A stretch of 64,000 nt of DNA from Salinirubellus litoreus (GCF_037335815.1 NZ_CP147842.1:248001-312000); one strand, 5' to 3'; shown: positions 16,917 to 25,871, counted from the first letter of the stretch. Notes: a model not told the origin generated them from the sequence alone. Numbers and translations: made by a program.

Positions 16917-17285
16917 ATGCCGGACCGCACCGAATCGTACGACTACGACTATCCTCTCGGCAAGATCGGGGGGAAGACCGTCTACCTCGCAGTTGATTAT
17001 AGCGATCGTGTCACAGATGAAGCAAGCGCAGTCACAGACGACTACGCTGTCTGGCTCTTTTTCTGGTCTCCGCTTGAGAATGCCGAGGACGCCGAACAGG
17101 TCCACATTGTACGCATCGATGACCGGAAACACGGCGGCCCCCACATCGACCGATTCTACTCGGAGGAGGGTGGCAAGGACACTTCTCTACCAGTGGACTT
17201 TGATGTCGAGGATGCGATCGAGAGATTAGAGGATCGGTGGGAGCACTACGCCCGGCAATACCGGGACAACTTCGGCTTCGAGTAG
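16917..17285 (+). CDS. TumE/DUF6516-family toxin-like protein
   Basis: A 122-residue acidic protein. The chosen ATG (16917) is preceded by GGAGG at 16908-16912 and a TATA-like TTTATAAA near 16878. It has a first beta-rich half, then the signature region VHIVRIDDRKHGGPHIDRFY. The charged histidine segment and the C-terminal amphipathic helix (VEDAIERLEDRWEHYARQY) are characteristic of TumE/DUF6516 proteins. These are toxin components encoded opposite or next to HTH proteins. The partner is the divergent gene at 16400-16762. The biochemical activity of this toxin family is not established to my knowledge. Confidence 0.7.
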   Translation: MPDRTESYDYDYPLGKIGGKTVYLAVDYSDRVTDEASAVTDDYAVWLFFWSPLENAEDAEQVHIVRIDDRKHGGPHIDRFYSEEGGKDTSLPVDFDVEDAIERLEDRWEHYARQYRDNFGFE

Positions 17286-17423
17286 CAGTTGTGGTTCCGG
17301 TGCTCGGACGAGATGTTGAAGTCGCCCCTGTCGACGTAGCCGAGCCCAGGGCTCGATCCTTCGGTGACTAAGAGTTATGCACCGGCACTGTCGACGGATG
17401 TGATCGATCTTTCCGGTTAGAAC

Positions 17424-18221
17424 ATGACGGCCGTGCGTCTCACGACCGGTGATTCGCGTCGGACCATCTGGACACGCCAGGACGGCGAGTACGCTCTCAC
17501 TGATGCAGCGGTAACCGAACACGCCCGGCTACCAGATATCGCCACGGCCTCGAAGGATCGGTTCCCCGCGGTCTACAGTTACGACCGTGCGACCGGCGAT
17601 TACACCGTTCACGAGGCCGGAGAAACACACCACTACGAGTCGAAGGCGGCCTTCCGCGAGAACTGGGTGAAGGTGAAGCAGCCGTTCGTCCCCGAGCACG
17701 AGCTTTCGGTCCCTGATTACGCTCGTGAGAGCTATGCGATCGTGATTCTCGGAGGTGATGGCGAGGACGGAGACAGGCAGTTGGAGACCGCCCGCCTGTA
17801 CGAACGCGGCGAAACCACACCGCTATCGACGATACTCGATTCACCACCGTCCCTCTCGGCAGAATCCGAGGATTCCACAGAAGCAGATGTTCCTACTCGT
17901 GTGCTCCCTGAGGAGCCCGAGTCAGCTACCGAGACGAGGAGTGGAGACAACGTAGTCTTCGAGGACGAGGATTCCTTCCTCCGGGCGTTCGTCGACGCCC
18001 GGCTTTCCGCCGTTGAGGGAAACTACCTTCCCGTGGCCGAGGCTTACGCGGCGTATTCATCTGCGGCGGCAGAGCACGATATCCCAGTCCGCAACAAGAG
18101 CTGGTTCTCCAAGAAGCTCGGCGAACACATCGAGATCGAACGGGCTCGAAAGCGGATCGACGGGACGCTGACCCGCTGTTACGTTGGCATCGAACTTGTC
18201 GAACCCGGAGAGGAGCTATGA
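17424..18221 (+). CDS. hypothetical protein with C-terminal winged-helix-like domain (replication-associated?)
   Basis: A 265-residue acidic protein, start ATG 17424. Residues ~1-105 are unassigned with mixed alpha/beta character. A disordered acidic linker follows (PPSLSAESEDSTEADV region). Residues ~185-260 (FLRAFVDARLSAVEGNYLPV to the Cys-Tyr-Val ending) resemble the winged-helix segment found at the C-terminus of D5/P4-type plasmid and phage primases, including the KxxFSKKLGEHI helix. It precedes a PrimPol-type gene by ~380 bp containing iteron-like repeats. A role in plasmid or virus replication is likely but unproven. Confidence 0.6.
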   Translation: MTAVRLTTGDSRRTIWTRQDGEYALTDAAVTEHARLPDIATASKDRFPAVYSYDRATGDYTVHEAGETHHYESKAAFRENWVKVKQPFVPEHELSVPDYARESYAIVILGGDGEDGDRQLETARLYERGETTPLSTILDSPPSLSAESEDSTEADVPTRVLPEEPESATETRSGDNVVFEDEDSFLRAFVDARLSAVEGNYLPVAEAYAAYSSAAAEHDIPVRNKSWFSKKLGEHIEIERARKRIDGTLTRCYVGIELVEPGEEL

Positions 18222-18283
18222 AATCCGGTGCAGTTAATCGATTTTGGTGGTGTGTAACGGGAAAATCCCGACTCGAAGAATGC

Positions 18284-18428
18284 CGTCACAGAACCGCTCC
18301 CGGAACCGCACTACGGAAGCCTGTGACGGCCCCGGTTAGGCCGAGCAAGATATCGCAGGCTGTCACGGAGTGCTGTCACAAGACGCAGTCATACACTTTT
18401 GATATTGGAACAGGGGTCTGTGACAGCA
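18284..18428. repeat. cluster of five TGTCAC iteron-like repeats
   Basis: Within 145 bp the word TGTCAC or its complement GTGACA/GTGACG occurs at 18285-18290 (CGTCAC variant), 18322-18327, 18361-18366, 18374-18379 and 18420-18425, often extended to CTGTCACxx. The repeats lie between two replication-type genes, directly upstream of the PrimPol-like gene. They could be binding sites for a replication initiator or a repressor. Confidence 0.5.
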
Positions 18429-18600
18429 ATCATCGACTAATATATGGGTGGGGGATACCGTCGAAAGCGGTTGTTCGGGCCACCACGGCCAGGAACCGAG
18501 GTCGTCATCCGAGACAGGAAGGGAAACGAGTAGCGAGTACTCCATCGCAGGAGCGGTGCTGTAACCGAGAGAGATTGGCCGGTCCGCGAGCGGAGGTGGC

Positions 18601-19857
18601 GTGACCGTGGGAATAGATGTAGACTCGAAGGATTTCGAGGCCTCGATTCCAGCGGACCTCCGGGACTGCGAGCAGTGGATCTGCTGGCGGGAGGAAGTCC
18701 GAGACGGTCAGGACAAACCGACGAAGGTCCCCGTGGATCCGCAGACCGGGAGCTTCGCCTCGACGACCGACCCGGCGACGTGGACGGACTTCGAGACCGC
18801 CCGAGCCTATGCTATCGATGCAGCGGACGGTCTCGGCTTCGTGTTCAGTGAGGCCGACGATTTCGTCGGGGTGGACCTCGACGCCTGCCGCGAGCCCGAG
18901 ACCGGAGCAGTTGGAGATTACGCGTCGAGCATTATCGAGCGCCTCGACTCCTACACGGAAGTGAGCCCCTCGGGGACTGGCTTTCACGTGATCGTCCGAG
19001 GATCGCTTCCGAGTGGCCGCAACCGCAGGGGGAACGTCGAGCTATACGAGACGGCGCGGTTCTTCACTGTCACCGGCGAACACGTCTTGGAGACACCAAC
19101 GGAGGTTCACGAGCGGACCGAGGATCTCGCGAGAGTCTACTACCAGTTTGTTCACGAGCCATCAGAGGATTCCGGGCGTATTGACGACTCGCCCAGGTTT
19201 CCAAACGTCGGAGCATCTGACGATAGTCCCGACGACCGTACTAACGAAGAGCTCCTCGAGCAGGCCCGTAACGCGGCGAACGGCGAGAAGTTCCGGCGGC
19301 TGTGGAATGGGAGTACTGCCGGGTACGAGAGCCACTCGGAGGCCGACATGGCTCTTTGCTGTCTGCTGGCGTTCTGGACGCGTGGGGACGCTGGCTGGAT
19401 GGATTCGCTGTTTCGAGACTCTGGGCTGATGCGCTCCAAGTGGGACGAGGTGCATTACGCCGACGGCTCAACGTACGGGGCCAAGACGATCCAGCGCGCG
19501 ATCGCTCGAACCAGTGAGTTCTACGATCCAGAAATAAGAGCAGAGTCTTCGGCCTCGAACACTCCCGACGGAGTGAAGACGTCTACAGGACATGTCGGAG
19601 ATGAACATACTGTACAAAACACCAAACCGACCTCTGCATATCTTGAGGAGCAGAATCGGGTTCTAAGACAGCGCGTCCGTGTCCAAGAGGCGATGATCAA
19701 ACGATTGACCGACCATGTCGAGGAACTCGAAACTGAGGTCGAGGCACTTCGGAATAAGATAGCCGACCGAGAGAGCCAGATTGAGACATCAGTAGACCGG
19801 TCCGCCCCTCCTTCCGTTGGGATTTTGACCCGGATCTGGCAGAGGCTCAAGGATTAA
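18601..19857 (+). CDS. PrimPol-type primase-polymerase (COG4983-like)
   Basis: A 418-residue protein. The GTG start (18601) follows GGAGGTG a few bases upstream. The archaeo-eukaryotic primase-polymerase motifs are clear: the catalytic pair in VDLD (91-94), SPSGTGFH (122-129) and the RFFTVTGEH segment (153-161). This arrangement typifies small PrimPol proteins of plasmids and phages (NrS-1 polymerase-like). Residues ~215-310 form a helical region corresponding to the helix-bundle domain that follows in that family. Residues ~345-400 form a strongly predicted coiled coil. There is no helicase domain. It probably synthesises primers for an integrated or extrachromosomal replicon; the upstream TGTCAC repeats may be part of its origin. 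Confidence 0.82.
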   Translation: MTVGIDVDSKDFEASIPADLRDCEQWICWREEVRDGQDKPTKVPVDPQTGSFASTTDPATWTDFETARAYAIDAADGLGFVFSEADDFVGVDLDACREPETGAVGDYASSIIERLDSYTEVSPSGTGFHVIVRGSLPSGRNRRGNVELYETARFFTVTGEHVLETPTEVHERTEDLARVYYQFVHEPSEDSGRIDDSPRFPNVGASDDSPDDRTNEELLEQARNAANGEKFRRLWNGSTAGYESHSEADMALCCLLAFWTRGDAGWMDSLFRDSGLMRSKWDEVHYADGSTYGAKTIQRAIARTSEFYDPEIRAESSASNTPDGVKTSTGHVGDEHTVQNTKPTSAYLEEQNRVLRQRVRVQEAMIKRLTDHVEELETEVEALRNKIADRESQIETSVDRSAPPSVGILTRIWQRLKD

Positions 19858-19989
19858 CAATAGAATCCAGATATTCACCTACCATATTATTTCATATAAT
19901 AGGATTGGCGTGTGAGATACAGAGCATGAAATCGGCACGATGATCTGAACAGTACCAAATATTTTATTTATTCGTCGAAAATCACGGGT

Positions 19990-20406
19990 ATGGAGTTAGA
20001 CTACGATCCCGACGATCTTGATAAGTACTTTTCAAAATACGAGGCATTAAAACAAGACACTATTGACAAAACGATTGAATATACTGGTTATGAGGACAGA
20101 GATGAGTGGGAATGGGATGACGTGTGGGCGATGGCCCAAACAGCCGATGATGGGTACCCGGTCGAGTCATTAGAAGAACAAGAAAAACTGGCTGAGGCTG
20201 CATATTACTCGGTCAGTGATGATATAGAACATCAGGAGTGGATTGAAGCAAGACAGCGAATCATGATGCCATTCACATCAGCTACTACACAGGACATCAC
20301 TGAGTTTTTCCCAGCAAGATTCGTGGAAGTCGCTGCCTCCGAGATATTATGGCATGCAGTCACCTTCGATATTTTAGGGCAAGCACCACAGGATCACACG
20401 TATTGA
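19990..20406 (+). CDS. hypothetical protein of low GC content
   Basis: A 138-residue acidic, Tyr/Trp-rich protein with a mostly helical pattern, no signal peptide and no motif I recognise. A TATA-like TATTTTATTTATT (19960-19972) lies about 20-30 bp upstream of the ATG, so expression is credible. Codon third positions are much richer in A/T than in neighbouring genes, and the flanks are AT-rich too, which suggests recent acquisition from a virus or plasmid. It lies downstream of the PrimPol gene in the same direction and could be cargo of the same element. Confidence 0.55.
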   Translation: MELDYDPDDLDKYFSKYEALKQDTIDKTIEYTGYEDRDEWEWDDVWAMAQTADDGYPVESLEEQEKLAEAAYYSVSDDIEHQEWIEARQRIMMPFTSATTQDITEFFPARFVEVAASEILWHAVTFDILGQAPQDHTY

Positions 20407-20882
20407 GTCGTTGAGCACAGGTTTGAACGAATAAGAGAAAGTCAATCGCGTGAAGTTTTTGGGAAAACAATCATGAGTGATGCGTAGAGTTTTCTCGGAG
20501 ATAGCACCATGCTGTATGCGCGCTCTATATTTAGCACGGTCACTGAAATCCATCACTGTCGAAGGGTTTCAGTAGCGCCTCGCTACCTGATGTCGAGTTC
20601 GCTGGATTCTCACCGGTCGCTCTCGAGTGTGTCGAAACCCCCTGAAGCAGGGGGGCTACAGATCGCCCGTTCACCGGGAACGGGTACCGCGCTACCAGTC
20701 GAACCACTATCGGTGGGGTCACGATATAATCCTATGAACCAGTACAGCCGCTGGTAGTTCATCAATGTGAACGCTTCCGATCCGTACAGACCTGAACAGG
20801 GTGACCCTTCCAAACAGAGACGACTTGGTTCCCCTGTGGCGCCACCAGACATAGGTGCATCTGCAGCGTTCCCCGCGCCATC
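20407..20882. other. intergenic region with an IS200/IS605-like hairpin
   Basis: No gene seen. A hairpin CCCCCTGAAGCAGGGGGG at 20638-20655 resembles the subterminal hairpins of IS200/IS605-family elements (compare 55521 and 57942). A second stem, CCGTTCACCGGGAACGG, follows at about 20669-20685. No transposase remains. Confidence 0.4.
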
Positions 20883-21691
20883 ATGAGATCTGGACGGACA
20901 CATTACGTCGGCGTCGACTGGTCAGCTGGTGCGTGGGTCACAGTCGTGTACTCTGATCGTATGGGGTCTCCCGATATTGGGATCTTCGACGAGATAGAGG
21001 AGCTTTGGGAAACGCACGGGGACACAAGTCACCGGATCGTCATCGACGCCCCGATCGGCCTGTGTGAATCGCTTGACGCAGACGGGTGCCCCTGTCTGGA
21101 AGAAGAGGATGAACTCTCTAGAGAGTGTGACGACCTCGCCAGACGCGTGGTCGGGAATCAGTATCGCTCGGTGTTCACAGCCCCGCTCGGGGAGCAGCAG
21201 AACTGGCCGCCGATGGCAAGGAGTACGCCGAAATCACTGAGAAGAACAGGGTGCTCACCGGGGAAGGACTGTCGCAGCAGGCCGCCAGCATCTCGAGGGG
21301 TATCGTCAAGGTCGAGAACCTGCTCCGGAACGGTGGGGACGAAGAGATCTTGGTCAAGGGGCACCCGGAGGTCTGTTTCCGGGCATTCAACGGCGAGTCG
21401 CTCACCCACAGCAAGAAAACGGCACCCGGCGTCGGCGAGCGATTCTCCGCGATTTCGGGCGTTCCCGAGTACCGCGATGGCGACTGGCGAACACTCGCAA
21501 GGGCGCTCGGGGACGAGGATCACACTGTCCAGCTGGACGATCTTCTTGATGCTCTCGTACTGGCCCCCACCGCCCGTGCTGACGACGTGAAGCTGCAGAC
21601 GCTCCCGCTAGAGCCACCTGTCGATGCGAGAGGATTGCCGATGCAGATGGTCTATCGGAGCGAGGAAGAACTGAGAACCGGGTCTGGGTAG
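20883..21691 (+). pseudogene. DUF429-family protein, frameshifted
   Basis: The first half (from ATG 20883) gives HYVGVDWSAGAWVTVVYSD and IVIDAPIGL, the RNase H-like nuclease-type fold of DUF429. After VFTAPLGE the frame is lost near 21190-21205. The correct continuation, in another frame, reads LAADGKEYAEITEKNRVLTG and continues through a clean second half (VKGHPEVCFRAFNGES, then DDLLDALVLA) to a stop at 21689-21691. Both halves are well preserved, so the lesion is recent or a sequence error. The activity of DUF429 proteins is not established. Confidence 0.7.
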
Positions 21692-21761
21692 GTTTCGTGA
21701 TATCGGGGGGAGAGCAATCAGTTGCCTCTGGGCGATCGAAGGACGAGTTACAGAGGGGGTG

Positions 21762-22049
21762 TTACGCCGATATGGCTTTCTCGGCGTACTCGTTCTCCCA
21801 CTCTCGTCGGTCTTCGATCTCGCGCCGACCGCGCCGAGTGAGCGTGTAGGAGTTCGTCCGCCGATCTATCTCACCTTTCTCGACCAGCCCCTTGTCGACA
21901 AGCGTGTCGAGGTTCGGATACAGCCGGCTGTGATGGATCTCTGTCTCGTAGTAGGTCTCGAGCTCCTCCTTGATCTCGAGGCCGTGGGGTTCGTCCAGGC
22001 CGGCGATCGTGTACAGGAGATCTCACTGGAATCCGGTAAGGTCGTGCAT
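21762..22049 (-). pseudogene. PadR-family transcriptional regulator with early nonsense codon
   Basis: From ATG 22049 the frame reads MHDLTGFQ, then TGA (22023-22025), then DLLYTIAGLDEPHGLEIKEE and the whole winged HTH (SRLYPNLDTLVDKGLVEKGE...TLTRRGRREIE) to TAA at 21762. The TGA is one change from CGA (Arg). Apart from it, the protein is a normal 95-residue haloarchaeal PadR. Read-through or an internal start cannot be excluded. Confidence 0.7.
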
Positions 22050-22237
22050 TAGTCTACATACGGTATCTCGGCTGATAGGTCATTGCAAACGGGTGTCCCC
22101 GCGTGCGCCGTCGATCGCAGCCGTAAAGCCCCAGGTAGAACCGTCCAGTCGTCCGCCACCGGAGGCCATCCGAGGTAGTATCTCTGGCCAGAGCGGATTT
22201 CGGGGAGCTGCGTCGAATCGGAGCGATTAGTACGTTC

Positions 22238-22285
22238 TCTTACCAAACAGCTAGCCCTCTTCTTTCCCCGATTAGTTTGGTAAGA
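22238..22285. repeat. hyphenated inverted repeat, TCTTACCAAAC class
   Basis: Perfect 11-bp arms TCTTACCAAAC (22238-22248) and GTTTGGTAAGA (22275-22285) with a 26-nt spacer. The same arms occur at 51890-51935 with an unrelated spacer. Confidence 0.7.
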
Positions 22286-22428
22286 AGTTGGTACTCCGCA
22301 CAGCGGCGTCGCAACAGTCTCGACACGGTGGGTGTAGCCGGCCCGGGACCTCAGTGCGAACTGGAACTGGTAAATGTTCGCGCGTTACGGTGTGGCTGAC
22401 CGGCCGATAGTCGGGTCCTGCGCCACGG

Positions 22429-22953
22429 TTACTCGTGCTCGGCCGCGAGCTGGCGTGCCTTTCGGATCGCCTCCAGATAGACGGCTTCGTCCAGATAGAA
22501 GCCCTCCTCGAGGAGCGTTTCGAGTAGCTCGAGAAACTCGTCGAACGTGATCTCACCGTCACGAACCGCCCTGAACAGGAAATAGAGCGTTCCGCGTGGA
22601 CGGAGGTCATGCAACCGGGCGACGTCGCGGACGCTCTCCTCGTCGACGAGGACCTCGTCGTGTTCCCGAGCCAGCGCCAGCGAGAGCACCTCGGTTTCAC
22701 CCGCCTCGAGGTCGTACTTCTGTATGGCCTTCCACGGATCGATCTCGTGTACCTCGACCCAGCCGTCGTCGATTGCGTTCTCCACGAGGACCGCATCCCG
22801 TGCGCCCAGCTCCTTGCCGTTCACAACGACCTCTTCGTAGACTCTGGTGGGAATGAGGACGGGCTCGTACGCGGCACGCAGCCAGTCGAGCCGGCGAAGT
22901 TTTCCGAGGAAGATCAAGACCGTCGAGTCGGCGACGACTGCCCCCTCAGGCAT
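22429..22953 (-). CDS. PIN-like toxin, DUF3368 family
   Basis: A 174-residue protein with a PIN-type fold. It opens with VVADSTVLIFLGKL (first catalytic Asp), continues with PTRVYEEVV, has the GETEVLSLALA glutamate helix and then VLVDEESVRDVA. A C-terminal helical extension follows (FDEFLELLETLLEEGFYLDEAVY). DUF3368 proteins are partners of UPF0175 antitoxins in archaea and cyanobacteria. Here the ATG (22953) overlaps the end of the UPF0175 gene by 8 bp. Predicted RNase activity by family; not shown for this protein. Full length and all acidic residues are present, so it is probably functional. Confidence 0.85.
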   Translation of the reverse strand: MPEGAVVADSTVLIFLGKLRRLDWLRAAYEPVLIPTRVYEEVVVNGKELGARDAVLVENAIDDGWVEVHEIDPWKAIQKYDLEAGETEVLSLALAREHDEVLVDEESVRDVARLHDLRPRGTLYFLFRAVRDGEITFDEFLELLETLLEEGFYLDEAVYLEAIRKARQLAAEHE

Positions 22954-23242
22954 CCGGGAAGTCCTCGCGCAGACTCTCTTTCGAATACTGGAAATGGACG
23001 CCGCGTTCGCGGAGTTCGGCGAGGACCTGTCGAAGCGAAAGGTCAGCCTGTTCGGCGAGCGTTCCCAACGAGATCTCCCCGCGCTCGTACCGCTCGAACG
23101 CCTGCTCGCGCCGGTGTTCTCGCACGGCGCGGTCGAGTAATCGTCGGGCGACGGCACTCTTATCGAGTTGCTCCTCTTCGCTGATGCGCTCGATCTCCGC
23201 CGCGAGGTCGTCCGGGAGGCGCGTGGTGAGTGTCGATCCCAT
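22946..23242 (-). CDS. UPF0175-family antitoxin
   Basis: A 98-residue protein starting at ATG 23242. An N-terminal ribbon-helix-helix (STLTTRLPDDLAAEIERISE, then DKSAVARRLLDRAV) is followed by the UPF0175 HTH-like domain (YERGEISLGTLAEQADLS, then ELRERGVHFQYS). It is co-translated with the PIN-like toxin. The region upstream has a TATA element (TTATATAT, minus strand near 23271-23279) and a symmetrical block at 23250-23281 suited to autoregulation. Confidence 0.85.
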   Translation of the reverse strand: MGSTLTTRLPDDLAAEIERISEEEQLDKSAVARRLLDRAVREHRREQAFERYERGEISLGTLAEQADLSLRQVLAELRERGVHFQYSKESLREDFPDA

Positions 23243-23249
23243 GTGTATA

Positions 23250-23281
23250 CGATTATCTACGTGTTGACACATATATAATCG
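23250..23281. promoter_or_regulatory. symmetrical operator-like block upstream of UPF0175 gene
   Basis: CGATTAT (23250-23256) and ATAATCG (23275-23281) form an inverted pair around a central GTGTTGACAC (23261-23270). The TATA element lies inside. It is the expected place for autoregulation by the RHH domain. Confidence 0.4.
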
Positions 23282-24007
23282 TTTGCACCCCGGAGTGGTC
23301 GTTCTTAGGACGGATACTGCGGTGACTCGTCGGGGTACCACACCTCGAAAGCCCCCACCGGTTCAGCTCCCGCGGCTCGCTGCGGTCCTCGTCGCTCCCG
23401 CGGCTCGCTGCGGTCCTCGTCGCTCGCACGGCTCGCTCCTGTGGTCCTTGTTCCGCTGGACTCGCGTCGCTCGTCCATCGACGTTCGCCTCACTCCGTTC
23501 GGCTCACCGTCGCCGGGGGTCGCCGAACCGGCGGCCCCTTTCACTCCCGCCCCACAGAGGCTCGCCCCGCTCGCCGCTGCCGCCCTCCGCGTGCTCGCGG
23601 GTCGTGCCTCCCCGCTCGCATCGAGGCGCTCCACGCTCGCGGTTCCCTGCGGTCACCGCTCGCCCTCGTGGCCTCCCTGCGGTCGGCCACGCTGGTCGCG
23701 CCTCGCGACGCTCGGCACCGACCGTTCCGGGCGTGCGGCTCGCGGCCGTCGCGCCGCTCCGGCCGCTCACCGTTCCGGGCGGGTCACCGGGCGCGTGGCT
23801 GGTTGGTCGGGTTCGAGGGCGCGCTCCGCTCGCGCCCGTCTGGCGACGGGCGAAGGCGCGAGCGAGAGCGCGCAGCGATGATGGAGTGGCGCTGGTCGAG
23901 CGAGACGGCGTTGGTTGGGAGGCCGAGAGCCGCGGCTGGAGAGTCGTGGAGTCGGAAAAGGCGCCGAGTGAGCGCCTTCACGGAATGCACTTGGACCAGT
24001 GATTCCA
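23282..24007. other. very GC-rich, low-complexity region with a 28-bp tandem duplication
   Basis: About 720 bp with no convincing gene; all long frames are Arg/Pro/Ser-rich and non-haloarchaeal in composition. A 28-bp unit starting CTCCCGCGGCTCGCTGCGG occurs twice in tandem (23367-23394 and 23395-23422) with a degraded third copy. Words such as GGCTCGCTGCGGTC and GCTCGC recur throughout on one strand. Its position, between a toxin-antitoxin locus and a TFB gene, is unexplained. Confidence 0.5.
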
Positions 24008-25111
24008 ATGTCAGTTAGAGAGTTCATCACTTATAAAGGTACGGTAGAACAGACACCAGAACACCCAGAGACGGCATCTGATCCCGTCTCGAAGGTGTGG
24101 TCAGTCGAACACGAGCGGTCGGCACTGACGATTTGCCCCGAATGCGAGGGACAGGTCGTCGCGGCCCGGTACGACTCCTACTGCGAGCGGTGCGGGTTGG
24201 TCGTCTCGGAATCACACCTCGAGCACGGCCCGACGCTGGCCGATGTGGGGAAGGGACAGAACAGTGGCGGCGCTCCCCGGGTCGAGACGGCATCTCCCTA
24301 CCACGCGGACCCGATGGGGTCGACATTCTCATTCTCCTACTACGACGGGAAGGGTAATTCGCTCTCGGGCTCGCAGCTCAGGCGGGTGCGGCGGATGGAA
24401 AAGCGGATCCGGTGGGAGGGTGACTCGGCGGATCGGCTCCGGACGGATGCGCTGATGGACATCAGGGCGGTGGGCCGGAGTGCAGGCCTTCCCGAGTTCG
24501 TTCGCGAGCGGGCGACCGACCTGTTCAGGGACGCGCTCGAGGCCGGACTGGCCGACGGGCGGATGGCCTACGAGTCAGTGGCCACGGGGGCACTCATCGT
24601 GGCGATGCGGGAGGCAGGATGTCCACACTCGATCGACGCGATCACCCCGTGGGCACGCACCCCCGAGGAGCGCGGATGTGCCGGGGCGCGGAAGGTTCGA
24701 CTCGGACTCGGACTCACCGACAGCTGTCCCCCGGTGCGGCCGGACGCCGTCGACGTGGTGTTCGAGTCGCTCGACGAGCAGATGGATGACCGTGACGGTC
24801 GGTTCGGAAGTTCGTATCTGGAGGTTCGGCAGGTGGCTTCCCACCTCATGGATCTGGCGGACGAGCTGGCGATCGGATCGGGGACACCACGACTGACCGT
24901 GGCGGCGGCGGCCGTCTACGCAGCCACCAAGCTCATCGGCGGTGTGCGGCTGACGCAGTCGGAACTCGCCGAGGCGGTCAGCCAGATCGTCGAAACCACC
25001 CCTGGGCGGGTCAGCCGGTACAACTGCCTGCTGCGGGCGGCCTACATCGAGCGACACGGTACCGACGATCCGACGATCGTCCTCGAGCGGGACACCGAGC
25101 GGCTGGAGTAA
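24008..25111 (+). CDS. transcription initiation factor IIB (TFB) family protein, divergent
   Basis: A 367-residue TFB. The N-terminal zinc ribbon is intact (Cys43, Cys46, Cys59, Cys62 in CPEC and CERC). After a long linker come two cyclin-like repeats (roughly 130-245 and 255-355), with segments such as AYESVATGALIVAMREAG and TVAAAAVYAATKLIGGV. TFB recruits RNA polymerase to the TATA/TBP complex. Haloarchaea encode many TFB paralogues used as alternative sigma-like factors. This one has an extended N-terminus and a degenerate B-finger/linker, consistent with an accessory, element-borne TFB. It stands alone after the GC-rich block. A T-run at 25121-25129 may end its transcript. Confidence 0.88.
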   Translation: MSVREFITYKGTVEQTPEHPETASDPVSKVWSVEHERSALTICPECEGQVVAARYDSYCERCGLVVSESHLEHGPTLADVGKGQNSGGAPRVETASPYHADPMGSTFSFSYYDGKGNSLSGSQLRRVRRMEKRIRWEGDSADRLRTDALMDIRAVGRSAGLPEFVRERATDLFRDALEAGLADGRMAYESVATGALIVAMREAGCPHSIDAITPWARTPEERGCAGARKVRLGLGLTDSCPPVRPDAVDVVFESLDEQMDDRDGRFGSSYLEVRQVASHLMDLADELAIGSGTPRLTVAAAAVYAATKLIGGVRLTQSELAEAVSQIVETTPGRVSRYNCLLRAAYIERHGTDDPTIVLERDTERLE

Positions 25112-25412
25112 TCGACGCGGCTCTTTTTTTGCGGTGGTTCGCCACGCCCCCACGAACCCGCCCGCCTCCCCACCCACCGCTGCCGACGCCGGGAGCGGCG
25201 CCGTGAGGGGCCGCGGAGGCGTCGGCAGCCACAACCTCGCTTGTGGTCGAATTGGCCAGGGGATGTTTTCCAGCGGGGGCTGCTGAGCCTCCAGCGCTGA
25301 GTGACCCTCCCTGTATAGCATGTTCACGGTGAATCAAAGTCAGTCGCGGTCTTTTATCATGAGTACAAATGCCGGAGACGTACCGAAGTCACGTGGTGGT
25401 CGTTGCTTCTGA
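25112..25412. other. intergenic region with T-run and inverted repeat
   Basis: CTTTTTTT at about 25122-25129 directly follows the TFB stop and probably terminates transcription. Farther on, GCTGCCGACGCC (25189-25200) and GGCGTCGGCAGC (25218-25229) form a perfect 12-bp stem with a 17-nt loop. No gene seen. Confidence 0.5.
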
Positions 25413-25865
25413 TCAGGCATCCCCCGTGTCGACAGGAACAGCGGTGAAGCCCAGAGTGCGGAAGTCATCGGGATCGAATGTGAAGACGTGAGTCACGTCT
25501 CGCTCCTCGGCGAGGACGCCACTCAGATGATCGACGAGCGTGATTTCCTGATCATCGTACTGCTCGAATTGCTCACAGGCACGCTCGAAGCGATCGTCGT
25601 CGACATCGAGTATAGTGAACAGTTCGCCCTGGCGGATGGCCGTGAGGGCCGTGATCGCAGCCTCGTGGCTGACTCGATAGAGCAACAGCCGCGTCGTCTC
25701 GGCGAGAATGTAGCGTGAGGTGTACACCGGCCGATAGAGGAGCTCACCAGTGCGGATCCGCTCGAAGAGACGCATCGTTCGGTCGTGATGCGCGTCGTCA
25801 TCGTCGAACCGGGCGTAGAACGGCCCAGTATCGACGAAGAGCGGCGTCGGCTCGAGCCCGCTCAT
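25413..25865 (-). CDS. PIN-domain (VapC-like) toxin
   Basis: A 150-residue protein. PIN motifs: LFVDTGPFYARFD with catalytic Asp12, a central LAETTRLLLYRV glutamate helix, then ITLVDHLSGVLAEERDVTHV and TFDPDDF with further acids. VapC toxins cleave tRNA or rRNA. It is the third gene of an HTH, HicB-like, PIN operon, 6 bp after the HicB-like stop. All four acidic positions appear present, so it should be active. PIN toxins usually pair with AbrB- or RHH-type antitoxins; pairing with a HicB-like protein is less usual. Confidence 0.85.
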   Translation of the reverse strand: MSGLEPTPLFVDTGPFYARFDDDDAHHDRTMRLFERIRTGELLYRPVYTSRYILAETTRLLLYRVSHEAAITALTAIRQGELFTILDVDDDRFERACEQFEQYDDQEITLVDHLSGVLAEERDVTHVFTFDPDDFRTLGFTAVPVDTGDA

Positions 25866-25871
25866 CGACGA

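Noticed and set aside
23283..24002. 239-codon plus-strand frame in the GC-rich block
   Set aside because: Composed of Arg, Pro and Ser from repeated CGCTCG-like words; no haloarchaeal composition and no start signals.
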